A DNA stretch of 64,000 nt from Flavivirga algicola (GTDB lineage: Bacteria; Bacteroidota; Bacteroidia; Flavobacteriales; Flavobacteriaceae), in assembly GCF_012910715.1 (NCBI RefSeq), contig NZ_JABBHF010000004.1, forward strand, positions 372,001 to 436,000, given 5' to 3'. The translations under genes were made by a program, and so were the position numbers. A model generated the notes under the pieces. That model searched no databases. It saw only the letters and a program-made list of their open reading frames with translations, and was not told the DNA's origin. This document shows positions 16,543-25,416 of the stretch, piece after piece. How positions within the stretch are numbered: position 1 is the stretch's first letter; each line of letters starts with the position of its first letter.

Positions 16543-18279
16543 CTACCACAAAAACCCGTAGATAGAAGAGAGAATAATTATAATTATGAATGCTATCCTA
16601 TTAAAGGATTTATCAGTTTTAAAAATTTGAGAGCCAAGAGATATAGCCTTTTGATTATTGGTTTTGTTCGTGAAAATGAAATATAAACAAATAACATTCA
16701 TAAATAAGAACAAGGCGCCAAGCCAAGTAGGAAGGGAAATGTCACTTGCAAAGATTCTAAGTACAAATGGTATGGATGTAAGTAGCATAGCTCCAAAGAT
16801 TACAAATGCAGATTTCGAATCTGTCTTTTTATCTACACTATAAGGTTTATCAAGATAAGATAAGCACACTATTAGTGAGGATAATACTACGAACGAAATA
16901 GTCATGCGATAGAAAAACGGTATATCTGTCATTATAAATAACCCAATAGATAATGGTACACATAATAAAGCAACCCATAGCGCTGCTTTTGCACTTGTTC
17001 GTTTCCAAAACATCCCAAATATAATAGCAACAAAGGCGCCAGGACTTATAAAACCTGTGAATTCCTGAATGAACTGAAATGCTTGATCCAGTTCGAGCAT
17101 GCTTAAAAGGGGGGCAACCAACATGCCAATTAATAGGGCAGCGGCGGCAGTTATTTTTCCAACTTTAACCAGATGTTTTTCGGAAGCATTTTTCTTAAAA
17201 ATAGGTTTGTATAAATCGAGGGTGGCTATGGTCGATACACTATTAACCAACGAGCTAATAGAACTACCAATAGCAGCTACTAAAGCAGCAAAAACTAACC
17301 CTTTTATCCCTATTGGGACGAGTTGGCTGAGTACCCAAGGGAACGCTTCATCTGGCTTGCCTATATCGGCTTGTAATGCATAAGCGGCCATTCCAGGTAC
17401 GACAGCTATTACTGGCATTAAAATCTTTAATAGAGCGGCAGAAGCAACACCTTTTTGAGCTTCTTTTATATTTTTTGATGCCAGTGCCCTTTGAATAATG
17501 AATTGGTTGCCGCCCCAATAGTATAAATTGGTAATCCACATACCGCCAACTAGAACACTAATACCAGGAACACTATTAAAATATTTATGTCCTTTATCTA
17601 AAATCATGTCGAACCTTTCAGGAGCAAATTTGTATAAATTAGAAACACCATTAAAAACATTGCCATCTCCAAGAGCATAAAGAGCCATTCCAGCAGCAAC
17701 CAGCCCGCCAACTAATAAGACAACTGCTTGTATGACATCTGTCCATACAACAGCTTTTAGACCTCCAAAAATGGAAAAGGAGGCCGAATATATAACTAAG
17801 CCAAGAACACCAATAAGAATAGGGAGACCTGTTAAATTTTCAATGGCTAAACCGCCTAGATAAAAAATGGAAGAAATATTAACAAAAACATAGAGAACGA
17901 TTAAGATAAAACTAAAACATATGCGTACACGATTATCAAATCTGTTTTTTAGAAATTGAGGTATCGAGTAAATTTTTTTCTCAAGAAAAACAGGTAGAAG
18001 GTATTTTGCGACTAAAATTAAAGTCAAAGCAGACATGAGCTCATAACCACCAATGGCTAAACCAATAGCATAGCCAGATCCGTTTGTTCCTAAAATTTGC
18101 TCGGCAGAAATATTAGAAGCAATTAAAGAGCCACCAACAATCCACCACGGTAAAGATTTACTGGCTAAAAAATAATCTGAAGCATTTTTGTATTTAGCCC
18201 GAGACATCCATAGCCCGTAACCTATGACTCCAAATAAATAAACAAATAATACGATAAGATCTAGATTTGATAAAAACAT
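16543..18279 (-). CDS. SSS-family sodium/sugar symporter (SGLT-like)
   Basis: Protein of 578 residues, about 14 predicted membrane helices, and the normal length for the sodium:solute symporter family. Family signatures include the N-terminal ASDYFLASKSLPWWIVGGSL and ASNISAEQILGTNGSGYAIG, which match the SGLT-type first helix pair, then AFSIFGGLKAVVWTDVIQ, and an ALVAAIGSSISSLVNSVSTI segment close to the Na2 sodium site of this family. It is an inner-membrane Na+-driven carrier, and the SGLT type usually carries monosaccharides such as glucose or galactose. It is transcribed toward susC, after a short gap from the membrane AraC gene upstream. The substrate is inferred from context. Confidence 0.9.
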   Translation of the reverse strand: MFLSNLDLIVLFVYLFGVIGYGLWMSRAKYKNASDYFLASKSLPWWIVGGSLIASNISAEQILGTNGSGYAIGLAIGGYELMSALTLILVAKYLLPVFLEKKIYSIPQFLKNRFDNRVRICFSFILIVLYVFVNISSIFYLGGLAIENLTGLPILIGVLGLVIYSASFSIFGGLKAVVWTDVIQAVVLLVGGLVAAGMALYALGDGNVFNGVSNLYKFAPERFDMILDKGHKYFNSVPGISVLVGGMWITNLYYWGGNQFIIQRALASKNIKEAQKGVASAALLKILMPVIAVVPGMAAYALQADIGKPDEAFPWVLSQLVPIGIKGLVFAALVAAIGSSISSLVNSVSTIATLDLYKPIFKKNASEKHLVKVGKITAAAALLIGMLVAPLLSMLELDQAFQFIQEFTGFISPGAFVAIIFGMFWKRTSAKAALWVALLCVPLSIGLFIMTDIPFFYRMTISFVVLSSLIVCLSYLDKPYSVDKKTDSKSAFVIFGAMLLTSIPFVLRIFASDISLPTWLGALFLFMNVICLYFIFTNKTNNQKAISLGSQIFKTDKSFNRIAFIIIIILSSIYGFLW

Positions 18280-18384
18280 GATTTACTAATTAGGTTGGCC
18301 TCAAAAGTATAAAGGGAGGTGTGTAATTAGAGAATCAAATAGTTGGTAGTGGTATGGTTTAGTAATTTAAACGTTCGTTTTGGC

Positions 18385-19512
18385 TTAGCCGTACATATTT
18401 TTTTTGGGGAAAATTCCTTTTTTATATTCAGAAGGTGTCTGGCCTGTACTTTTCTTAAAAGCAGCATTAAAAGTAGTTTTGGAGTTAAAACCAGCCTCTG
18501 TAGCTAGTGCCATTAACTTGTAATCTTTGTATTTTTCAGAATGCATTAACCTTTTTACTTCATGAACTCGATAGCTGTTTATAAAATCATAATAGTTTGT
18601 TTGGAGCTGTTTTGATAAAACTTCTGACACGTAATTTTCTGGAGTTGAAACTTCCTTGCTCAGGTCTTTTAACTGTAATTTTCTGTTTTTGTATAATTGC
18701 TTTTCCTCCATTGCTGAACGTATTTTCTCCTCAATATTTTTAAGACGTTCAAAATCTAATTCATATGATTTGTTGTTCGTAGTTGTTTGACTGTTTTTTC
18801 TTTTTGAAGCATCGATACCAATAATTTTTCGATATGCAATTATTAACCCCCCAGTTGTAATTATAGTTAGGTATAGATTGTTTGGACTAGATAATATATT
18901 ATTAGGATGTCCATATAGGTCCTGAACGATTTGGATTACGGACAAAAATGTAATAATGCTCAGTATGATAAATAGGTAGTAGACATCTTTGTTAAGCTTT
19001 ATGGGTGACTTTTTTATAATGGAATAGCTTAATGCTAATCCTATAAACTGAGTGGTAGCGATGAATATTTTTATAATCCAATATTCTATGAGCGCAAAGG
19101 TGTTTTCGGTAATAAAATAGCGGTTTCTTAAAGTTAAATCTCCTAATAAAATGTAATACGACTTTATGAAAAAATAGCAAAACATAACACAAAAGGACAG
19201 GAATAGTAATTGAAATACCCTCTTGTGAAATGGCTCCTTTATATTGTAAGAGATCAAAGTTAGTTTATAAAGGGCAATTGGGGTGAATGCAGACCAGGGT
19301 AGATAGGCTAACGTAAAATTTGGAGAATAAAAAAACAGATTAAACAAGCCAACATAGTTAAATAAATCTAAAACAATAGATAGTACAAATGTACTATACC
19401 AGAGTGTTAGCTTTTTATCAGAATAAGAGAGGAGTAGAATGTATAAAAGAAATAAATTAAGCAGTCCGAAAATATGGTAATGCTTTAGTATTTCTAATAA
19501 TAAATGGGGCAT
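18385..19512 (-). CDS. AraC-family regulator with N-terminal membrane domain
   Basis: Protein of 375 residues. About seven hydrophobic helices fill residues 8-230. A basic linker (about 235-275) leads to the AraC HTH domain (about 285-372), with the second-helix signature YKLMALATEAGFNSKTTFNA and closing GQTPSEYKKG. This membrane-tethered AraC type is common in Flavobacteriia near sugar genes and may sense a signal at the inner membrane. It is divergent from the GPH transporter gene (290-base shared control region) and 105 bases upstream of the symporter, so it probably regulates one or both. The ATG at 19512 is the first plausible start. Confidence 0.85.
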   Translation of the reverse strand: MPHLLLEILKHYHIFGLLNLFLLYILLLSYSDKKLTLWYSTFVLSIVLDLFNYVGLFNLFFYSPNFTLAYLPWSAFTPIALYKLTLISYNIKEPFHKRVFQLLFLSFCVMFCYFFIKSYYILLGDLTLRNRYFITENTFALIEYWIIKIFIATTQFIGLALSYSIIKKSPIKLNKDVYYLFIILSIITFLSVIQIVQDLYGHPNNILSSPNNLYLTIITTGGLIIAYRKIIGIDASKRKNSQTTTNNKSYELDFERLKNIEEKIRSAMEEKQLYKNRKLQLKDLSKEVSTPENYVSEVLSKQLQTNYYDFINSYRVHEVKRLMHSEKYKDYKLMALATEAGFNSKTTFNAAFKKSTGQTPSEYKKGIFPKKNMYG

Positions 19513-19626
19513 TCTTGTTACCTGGATTTAAATTAAAGTGCTGAATTTAACATAATTATTTAATCTATAAAAAAATCATGAAGTGTAGTTTAATATATTA
19601 GAATTAGAGGGTGTTTGCATCTAACC

Positions 19627-19646
19627 CTGAATGGTAAAACATTCAG
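19627..19646. promoter_or_regulatory. Inverted repeat CTGAATG-N6-CATTCAG, candidate operator
   Basis: A perfect 7-bp inverted repeat in the shared control region of the divergent membrane-AraC gene (start 19512) and the GPH transporter gene (start 19803). It is placed 115 and 157 bases from the two starts. A role as regulator binding site is inferred. Confidence 0.3.
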
Positions 19647-19802
19647 TTGTAAACTAAATGAAAGAATAATATCGGATTTGATAGAAAAAGTATTTAAATT
19701 CAAGCCATAGAATAGCTAATTTAACCTGAAATTAATCGATTGAAAATAAGGGCTGATCAGTCTTCTTTAAGTTTTAATAATGTAAAAATATAATCAATAT
19801 TT

Positions 19803-21404
19803 ATGATAAAGGATAGAGTCTCGATAACCGAAAAAATAGGATATGCTTTAGGGGATGGTGCTGCAAATATAGCTTGGAGAGGGGTTGCTACATTTTTGTT
19901 CATTTTTTATACAGATGTTTTTGGGTTAAGCCCGGCAACAGTTGGAGTCTTGTTTTTGGTAGCTCGATTTAGTGATGGTATTAGTGATGTGCTGATGGGG
20001 ATAGTAGGGGATAGAACAAAATCTAAATATGGGAAATTCCGCCCTTGGATTTTGTGGACAGCTATTCCGTTAGCGACTATTCTTTCGTTGCTTTTTACAA
20101 GTCCAGATTTAAGTGATTCAGGAAAAGTTTTATACGCCTATATTACATATATTTTATTTACGCTTATTTATACTGCTAATAATATACCCTATGGGGCTTT
20201 AATGGCAGTTATGACTGGGGATGATAAAGTGCGAACAAGTATCGGGTCTTTTAGAATGGTTGGAGCTTTTGGAGGAGGTATGCTTGTGCAAGGCGTCTTA
20301 CTTTTTTTAGTAGCCTATTTTGGAAATATTAACCCTACTGTTAAAGTAGATAAACTGGATGAAGATAAATTTAGGGTTGAGGTGTCTGCGCCATCTGATG
20401 TGTCTAATGTTAATATAAAAACAGAAGCAGGTATCGCTTTGTTTACTTGGGATGATGAGGCTATTGGTGCAGAAAAAAATATGCCTACGCATGCAAAAAG
20501 TTTTTCTGTAGAAGCTGGTAAACCCTATACATTTATTGTGAGCGGAGAAGCTGATATTGATGCAGATAAAATCTCTATTATAGACCAGAAACAAGGCTAT
20601 AGCAACTCGATCTATTTGCTTTCGGTGTTCTTGGCTGTTTTTATGTTTATAACATTTTATACAACGAAAGAAAGGGTGTCACCGCCTAAAGATCAAAAAA
20701 GTAATTTAGGGAAAGATTTAAGAGATTTGATATCCAATAGGCCATGGTTGGTTTTATTGATGGTGGGTTTGTTGTTTAATGTCTATAACTCAATAAAACA
20801 AGGTATCGTTGTTATCTATTTTACGCATTATTTAAATAACCAATTATTGGCAGCAAGCTTTTTAGTAGGACTCATGTTGGCATCGATTGCAGGTGCTATC
20901 ATAACGGCACCTTTAGGAAAGAAACTGGGTAAACGGAATCTATTCATTTATGCATTGATTTTGTCAGGTTTGGTAAACGCATTGCTTGTTTTTTGTGGTC
21001 CTAACGATGTCGAGGCAATTTTTGCCATTGGTATCGTTTCAGAATTCTTAGCTGCAATTTTTCCAACATTGTTTTTTGTCATGTTAGGGGATGCAGCCGA
21101 TTATTCTGAATTTAAAAATGGCCGACGAGCCACAGGTCTTATATATTCAGCGGGGTCATTTGCTACAAAATTTGGAGGGGGTATAGCAGGTGCTATTATT
21201 GGTTTTGTTTTGTCAAACTTTAATTATGATGGTCAAGATGCCGTTGCTATTAGTGGTGCTATTCCTGGTATAGTGATGTTGATGAGCTGGATTCCTGCAA
21301 TAATATCTTTAATTGCAGCGGTTTTTATGTTTTTCTATCCGCTAAATCAAAAGAAATTAAACGAAATAACTTTAGAGCTAAATACCAGAAGAGCATCGGA
21401 ATAA
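19803..21404 (+). CDS. GPH-family (MFS) sugar transporter with periplasmic insertion
   Basis: Protein of 533 residues; GPH (glycoside-pentoside-hexuronide) carriers are usually about 450. Family features: SITEKIGYALGDGAANIAW at the start, FLVARFSDGISDVLMGIVGD, KYGKFRPWILW, and the second-half LGDAADYSEFKNGRRATGL. About 12 membrane helices. An extra block at about residues 176-266 lies between helices 5 and 6, a loop expected to face the periplasm. It is beta-rich (KFRVEVSAPSDVSNVNIKTE, KSFSVEAGKPYTFIVSGEAD) and explains the added length. Transport is probably sodium- or proton-coupled uptake of mono- or disaccharides. It converges with the GH3 gene across a shared terminator. Confidence 0.9.
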   Translation: MIKDRVSITEKIGYALGDGAANIAWRGVATFLFIFYTDVFGLSPATVGVLFLVARFSDGISDVLMGIVGDRTKSKYGKFRPWILWTAIPLATILSLLFTSPDLSDSGKVLYAYITYILFTLIYTANNIPYGALMAVMTGDDKVRTSIGSFRMVGAFGGGMLVQGVLLFLVAYFGNINPTVKVDKLDEDKFRVEVSAPSDVSNVNIKTEAGIALFTWDDEAIGAEKNMPTHAKSFSVEAGKPYTFIVSGEADIDADKISIIDQKQGYSNSIYLLSVFLAVFMFITFYTTKERVSPPKDQKSNLGKDLRDLISNRPWLVLLMVGLLFNVYNSIKQGIVVIYFTHYLNNQLLAASFLVGLMLASIAGAIITAPLGKKLGKRNLFIYALILSGLVNALLVFCGPNDVEAIFAIGIVSEFLAAIFPTLFFVMLGDAADYSEFKNGRRATGLIYSAGSFATKFGGGIAGAIIGFVLSNFNYDGQDAVAISGAIPGIVMLMSWIPAIISLIAAVFMFFYPLNQKKLNEITLELNTRRASE

Positions 21405-21560
21405 TTATTAATCGTTTTAAATGGCTTTTTATGATTTAAACAAACCGCGATAGGGATTGTAAAAATGGTTTTGAACTATTGTATTTCAAATGATAATAAT
21501 TCTAAGTCACATGCGTGGTATAGTCCAAATAGGTAGAATAATATATAGTTCATTATAAAA

Positions 21561-21599
21561 GAAAAGAGCTACTTTGGTATAAGCAGCTCTTTTCTTTTG
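21561..21599. terminator. Bidirectional terminator between GPH transporter and GH3 genes
   Basis: GAAAAGAGCT (21561-21570) pairs perfectly with AGCTCTTTTC (21585-21594), with A/T tracts on both sides. The genes on either side converge (stops at 21404 and 21619). Confidence 0.75.
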
Positions 21600-21618
21600 C
21601 AATTGTATAAAGGTAAGA

Positions 21619-23922
21619 CTACTCTAATTCAAAACGAGTATTTAAAGTTGTTTGAGAACTTCCTCCAATAAATATTTCAAACGTTCCTGGTTCAATAATA
21701 AAATCCCCTTGATTGTTGTAAAAACCCAAACTGGCCTTATTTAAAACAAAGTTTACGGTCTTGGTTTCACCAGCTTGTAACTCAATTAATTCAAAACCTT
21801 TTAGTTCTTTTACAGGTCTTGTTGTGCTTGCAACCAGATCTCTAATGTAAAGTTGTGCAACTTCTTTACCAGTCACTTTTCCTGTATTAGTTATGCCGAC
21901 AGAAATATTGATAGTTTCATCCATACCAAATACTGTTTTTTCGAGAGCTAAATTCTCATATTTAAAAGTGGTATAGCTTAAGCCGTGTCCGAAATGGTAA
22001 AGTGGGGTATTTTCTACATCGCTATAATGAGACCAAAAGACCAACTCGGGATTGAAGGCATCTCTAACAGGTCTCCCGGTATTTTTATGGTTATAATATA
22101 TAGGGATTTGACCAACATTTCTAGGGAAAGTCATAGGTAGCTTGCCGCTAGGGTTATAGTCACCGTATAATACTTGTGCTACAGCATGTCCCGCCTGTGT
22201 GCCAAGTTGCCAAGTCTCAAGAATAGCTGGAATATGTTTGTCGGCCCAGGTAATAGACAAGGGTCTGCCATTATTTAATACTAAAACAATGTTTTTATTT
22301 ACTTTATAGATTGCTTCTAATAGTTCTTGTTGAACGCCAGGTAGGTTAATATCTGTCCTGCTTCTGGCCTCACCACTTTGAAAGCCATGTTCTCCCAAAA
22401 CCATAACAACAACATCTGCTTTTTTTGCAACATCTATAGCCTCGTTAAATTCACTTTTGTCCGTAGTGTTTATTGTGAGTTCATTGACAAATTGCGTGTC
22501 TCCAACGGTTATATCAGCGCCTTTTTTGTAAATCAAGTTATTGTCTTTGTAGTTTTGCATACCTTCCAGTACAGAGACTCCTGTATTATCTTTTGATGCA
22601 ATTCTCCAGCTTCCAAGTGGGCTATTTTTTTCATTTGCTAAGGCTCCAATTAGAGCAATGTTTTGTCCTTGTTTTTTTAGCGGGAGTAAATCATTTTCAT
22701 TTTTAAGTAAAACAATAGATTTTTTTGCCATGTCCAGAACTACGTCTAAATGTTTTGGACTATTTACAACCTCTTTTTCTCTAGTTTCATCGCAATATCT
22801 ATAGGGGTCGTCGAATAAACCCAATTCAAATTTTACAGTCAAAATTCTCCGAGCAGCCTCGTCAATAATTTTTTCATCAATAACACCGTCTTTTACTAAT
22901 TGTTCTAATTCGGATACGTAGATATGCGATTCCATATCCATATCAGAGCCTGCTAAGGCTGCTATTTTAGCAGCATCCCTTTTGTCTTTCGCATATCCCC
23001 AAATAACCATTTCTTTTATTGATGCCCAATCGGTAATTACAAAACCTTTAAAGCCCCATTTATCTTTTAGAATATTTCTCAGTAAGTATTCATTTCCTGT
23101 AGCAGGAACACCATCGTATTCGTTAAATGCATTCATTAAAGTTTTAACATTAGCTTCTACGGCAGCTTTAAATGGAGGCAGTACAGTATTATGAAGTGTT
23201 GAGTTTCCGATGTCTACTGTGTTGTACTCTTTTCCTGCTTCAGAAAACCCATAAGCAGCAAAATGTTTAGCACAGGCGGCTATGGTATTAACGGCAGATA
23301 AATCATCTCCTTGAAACCCCTTAACCCTTGCTACTGCAATTTTGCTTCCTAAAAAGGGATCCTCTCCCGCGCCTTCCATAACACGTCCCCATCTCGGGTC
23401 TCTAGATATATCCACCATTGGGGCAAATGTCCAATTTATGCCAGCTGCAGATGCCTCGGCCGCTGCTACTTGAGCAGATTTTTCTATGGCTTCCAGATCC
23501 CAGCTTGCTGCTTCTGCTAATGGTATGGGACTTAGTGTTTTATAGCCGTGGATAACATCAAAGCCAATTATTAATGGAATTCCTAGTCTGGACTCTTCAA
23601 CGGCAATTTTTTGTACTGCTCTAACGGCTTTAGTTCCTCTTACGGAAAGCATAGAGCCGACAAGACCGTTTTTTAAATGTTCATATTTTATTTCGGCATC
23701 ACCATTATCAGGGGCAGGGCCTGTGACATCCCAAAAGCCATTATACTGGTTCATCTGACCAATTTTTTCTTTTAGTGTCATTATTTTAATAAGGGAGTCT
23801 ACTTTTTTATTGATTGGATCTGTCTTAGAATAAGTTATAGTGTTGTTATTGTGATTATCGGTGCAAGCCATAAACATTATTGTTACTATTATATATTGAA
23901 TAAGTTTAAATTTTATATTCAT
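21619..23922 (-). CDS. bglX: GH3 beta-glucosidase lipoprotein (BglX-like)
   Basis: Protein of 767 residues with a lipoprotein leader (lipobox FMAC, Cys20). GH3 N-terminal barrel at about 40-370: GFDVIHGYKTLSPIPLAEAA, WTFAPMVDISRDPRWGR, AACAKHFAAYG, and the nucleophile D298 in GFVITDW. The GH3 C-terminal alpha/beta domain (about 405-645) has LGEHGFQSGEARSR, whose Glu is the likely acid/base. A fibronectin-III-like domain (about 685-755) closes the protein. This is the full BglX architecture, expected to remove terminal beta-glucosyl units from oligosaccharides in the periplasm or on the surface. It is the only glycoside hydrolase in the window. A 403-base region upstream separates it from the cupin-type AraC gene, which is also on the minus strand. 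Confidence 0.93.
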   Translation of the reverse strand: MNIKFKLIQYIIVTIMFMACTDNHNNNTITYSKTDPINKKVDSLIKIMTLKEKIGQMNQYNGFWDVTGPAPDNGDAEIKYEHLKNGLVGSMLSVRGTKAVRAVQKIAVEESRLGIPLIIGFDVIHGYKTLSPIPLAEAASWDLEAIEKSAQVAAAEASAAGINWTFAPMVDISRDPRWGRVMEGAGEDPFLGSKIAVARVKGFQGDDLSAVNTIAACAKHFAAYGFSEAGKEYNTVDIGNSTLHNTVLPPFKAAVEANVKTLMNAFNEYDGVPATGNEYLLRNILKDKWGFKGFVITDWASIKEMVIWGYAKDKRDAAKIAALAGSDMDMESHIYVSELEQLVKDGVIDEKIIDEAARRILTVKFELGLFDDPYRYCDETREKEVVNSPKHLDVVLDMAKKSIVLLKNENDLLPLKKQGQNIALIGALANEKNSPLGSWRIASKDNTGVSVLEGMQNYKDNNLIYKKGADITVGDTQFVNELTINTTDKSEFNEAIDVAKKADVVVMVLGEHGFQSGEARSRTDINLPGVQQELLEAIYKVNKNIVLVLNNGRPLSITWADKHIPAILETWQLGTQAGHAVAQVLYGDYNPSGKLPMTFPRNVGQIPIYYNHKNTGRPVRDAFNPELVFWSHYSDVENTPLYHFGHGLSYTTFKYENLALEKTVFGMDETINISVGITNTGKVTGKEVAQLYIRDLVASTTRPVKELKGFELIELQAGETKTVNFVLNKASLGFYNNQGDFIIEPGTFEIFIGGSSQTTLNTRFELE

Positions 23923-24325
23923 AATAAAGATGTTATTTTGTTTAAATTTTTGAAAATCAGATTTTTATATTTTTAGAAGTGTTATGAAAATTAATAGACA
24001 TGTCTTAATTTTAAATTTGTATGGTACTATTTTTTCTTTATACTAAACAAATTTTATCACATCTAAATATAATATATTTTAATTCCTGTGTTCTGTGATA
24101 CAACGTATGGAATTTGGTGTTTGTTCCTGATATACTGTATTTAAAGTCTTTTTGCTTCTTTAATAAAAGCTGAAATAATTCTTTTTATGAAAATATATTA
24201 CAAAAATATAAGTATTAACACGTATTAAATTGTCTTTTATGATCAATTAATGATACTATTTTTTATTCAAAAAAAAGAAAACCACTTGAGTGGTTTTTAA
24301 ATAAGTAAATGGTGGGGTGGTGGTT
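23923..24325. other. Intergenic region upstream of GH3
   Basis: Very A/T-rich, with no coding frame supported. It contains the terminator of the upstream AraC gene (24271-24299) and the GH3 leader. The 10-mer TTGTATCACA occurs here in GH3 orientation (complement of 24094-24103). It also occurs before the plus-strand susC at 25288-25297 in that gene's orientation. This could be chance. Confidence 0.4.
24271..24299. terminator. Terminator after the cupin-type AraC gene
   Basis: AAAACCAC and GTGGTTTT pair around TTGA (24278-24297). On the minus strand, past the AraC stop at 24326, the stem is followed by TTTCTTTTTT. The flanks are A/T-rich in both directions. Confidence 0.72.
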
Positions 24326-25201
24326 TTACAAAACACGTTTAATACATGCGTTGAAGTCTTCTCTAAATTCACTGGGAGTCGCATTTTTTTCTTTTTTGAA
24401 AATGCGATTGAAGTTTGCGATGTTGTTAAATCCACACTTGAAGCTTATTTCTGCAATGCTTAAATCTGTTTCTAGAAGCAATTTGCTAGCGTGGCTTATG
24501 CGGGTGCTATTTACATAAACAACAAAGGTTTTTCCCGTCCGTTTTTTTATAAATCGATTAAAAGAAACAGGTGTCATGTTTACTAAAGATGATATTTCAT
24601 CTAATGATATTTTTTTATCAAAATTATTTTGGATGTAGTCGTAAACCTTTTTTATTTTTGAACTGTTCTCAAAGTCTTTTTTTTGTGTCGCAGAATTAGA
24701 CAGCATACGTTGATTTCTTGAGTTTGCTAAATCATACAGTATAGATATAAACTCTAAATAGTAGTCTATACCGTCTGTTTTGCTCAGTTTTATAAGTCGT
24801 GGTGCCATATCCAAAGAAACCTTTTTTGAAAATAAAATACCATGAGCGGCTTTTTCAAACATATCCTTTATGGGTTTAAATATATTTCTTGCCAATAGTT
24901 TTTCATCAAGTAAATCGTAATTGATGTGTATAGTGATTTCGTGAATCTTTTTGCTCTGGCATTTATGTAGTTCCCAGCCGTGGACTAAATTCGAGCCCAC
25001 AAAAACAAGTTCGATGTCGTCTATTTCTTCAATGCTGTCTCCGGCTATTCTTCTAACGCCTTTTCCGTTCTGTATAAAGTTTAATTCATATTCAGGATGA
25101 AAGTGAATAGGGAAATCGAAATCGTCTTTTACCCGATCAAACACTAAAAAACTGTCTTCAGGTGTTAGCTGGGTTATTTCTCTGTGTATGTTATCTAACA
25201 T
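24326..25201 (-). CDS. AraC-family regulator with cupin-like sensor domain
   Basis: Protein of 291 residues. The N-terminal part (about 15-130) reads as the AraC-type cupin (FDFPIHFHPEYELNFIQNGK, then IELVFVGSNLVHGW), the usual ligand-binding beta barrel. The C-terminal HTH (about 185-288) has KKISLDEISSLVNMTPVSFN and LSIAEISFKCGFNNIANFNR, ending ATPSEF. It is cytosolic with no membrane segment. It is divergent from the plus-strand susC (215 bases between starts) and upstream of GH3, the classical position for a sugar-responsive activator. Which genes it controls is inferred from position only. Confidence 0.9.
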   Translation of the reverse strand: MLDNIHREITQLTPEDSFLVFDRVKDDFDFPIHFHPEYELNFIQNGKGVRRIAGDSIEEIDDIELVFVGSNLVHGWELHKCQSKKIHEITIHINYDLLDEKLLARNIFKPIKDMFEKAAHGILFSKKVSLDMAPRLIKLSKTDGIDYYLEFISILYDLANSRNQRMLSNSATQKKDFENSSKIKKVYDYIQNNFDKKISLDEISSLVNMTPVSFNRFIKKRTGKTFVVYVNSTRISHASKLLLETDLSIAEISFKCGFNNIANFNRIFKKEKNATPSEFREDFNACIKRVL

Positions 25202-25374
25202 TGGGTGTGTTTTTTGTGATATTGTGAAAAATATATATTATTATTTGATAAAATCATATTATATGAATGTATATTTTGATGTTAAATTTGTATCACAAAC
25301 TAAATGTTAACTATTCATTAAATAATAATAGGTTATAATTTTTGTTCATTACAAATCTACTCTATTTAATGAAA

Positions 25375-25398
25375 TTATTAAAAATTATTTTTTAATAA
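25375..25398 (+). promoter_or_regulatory. A/T-only hairpin in the susC leader
   Basis: TTATTAAAAA and TTTTTAATAA form a perfect 10-bp all-A/T stem with a 4-nt loop, 18 bases before the susC ATG at 25417. It may be a weak 5' leader structure or just low-complexity sequence. Confidence 0.25.
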
Positions 25399-25416
25399 AC
25401 TAATTCACAATGATTT

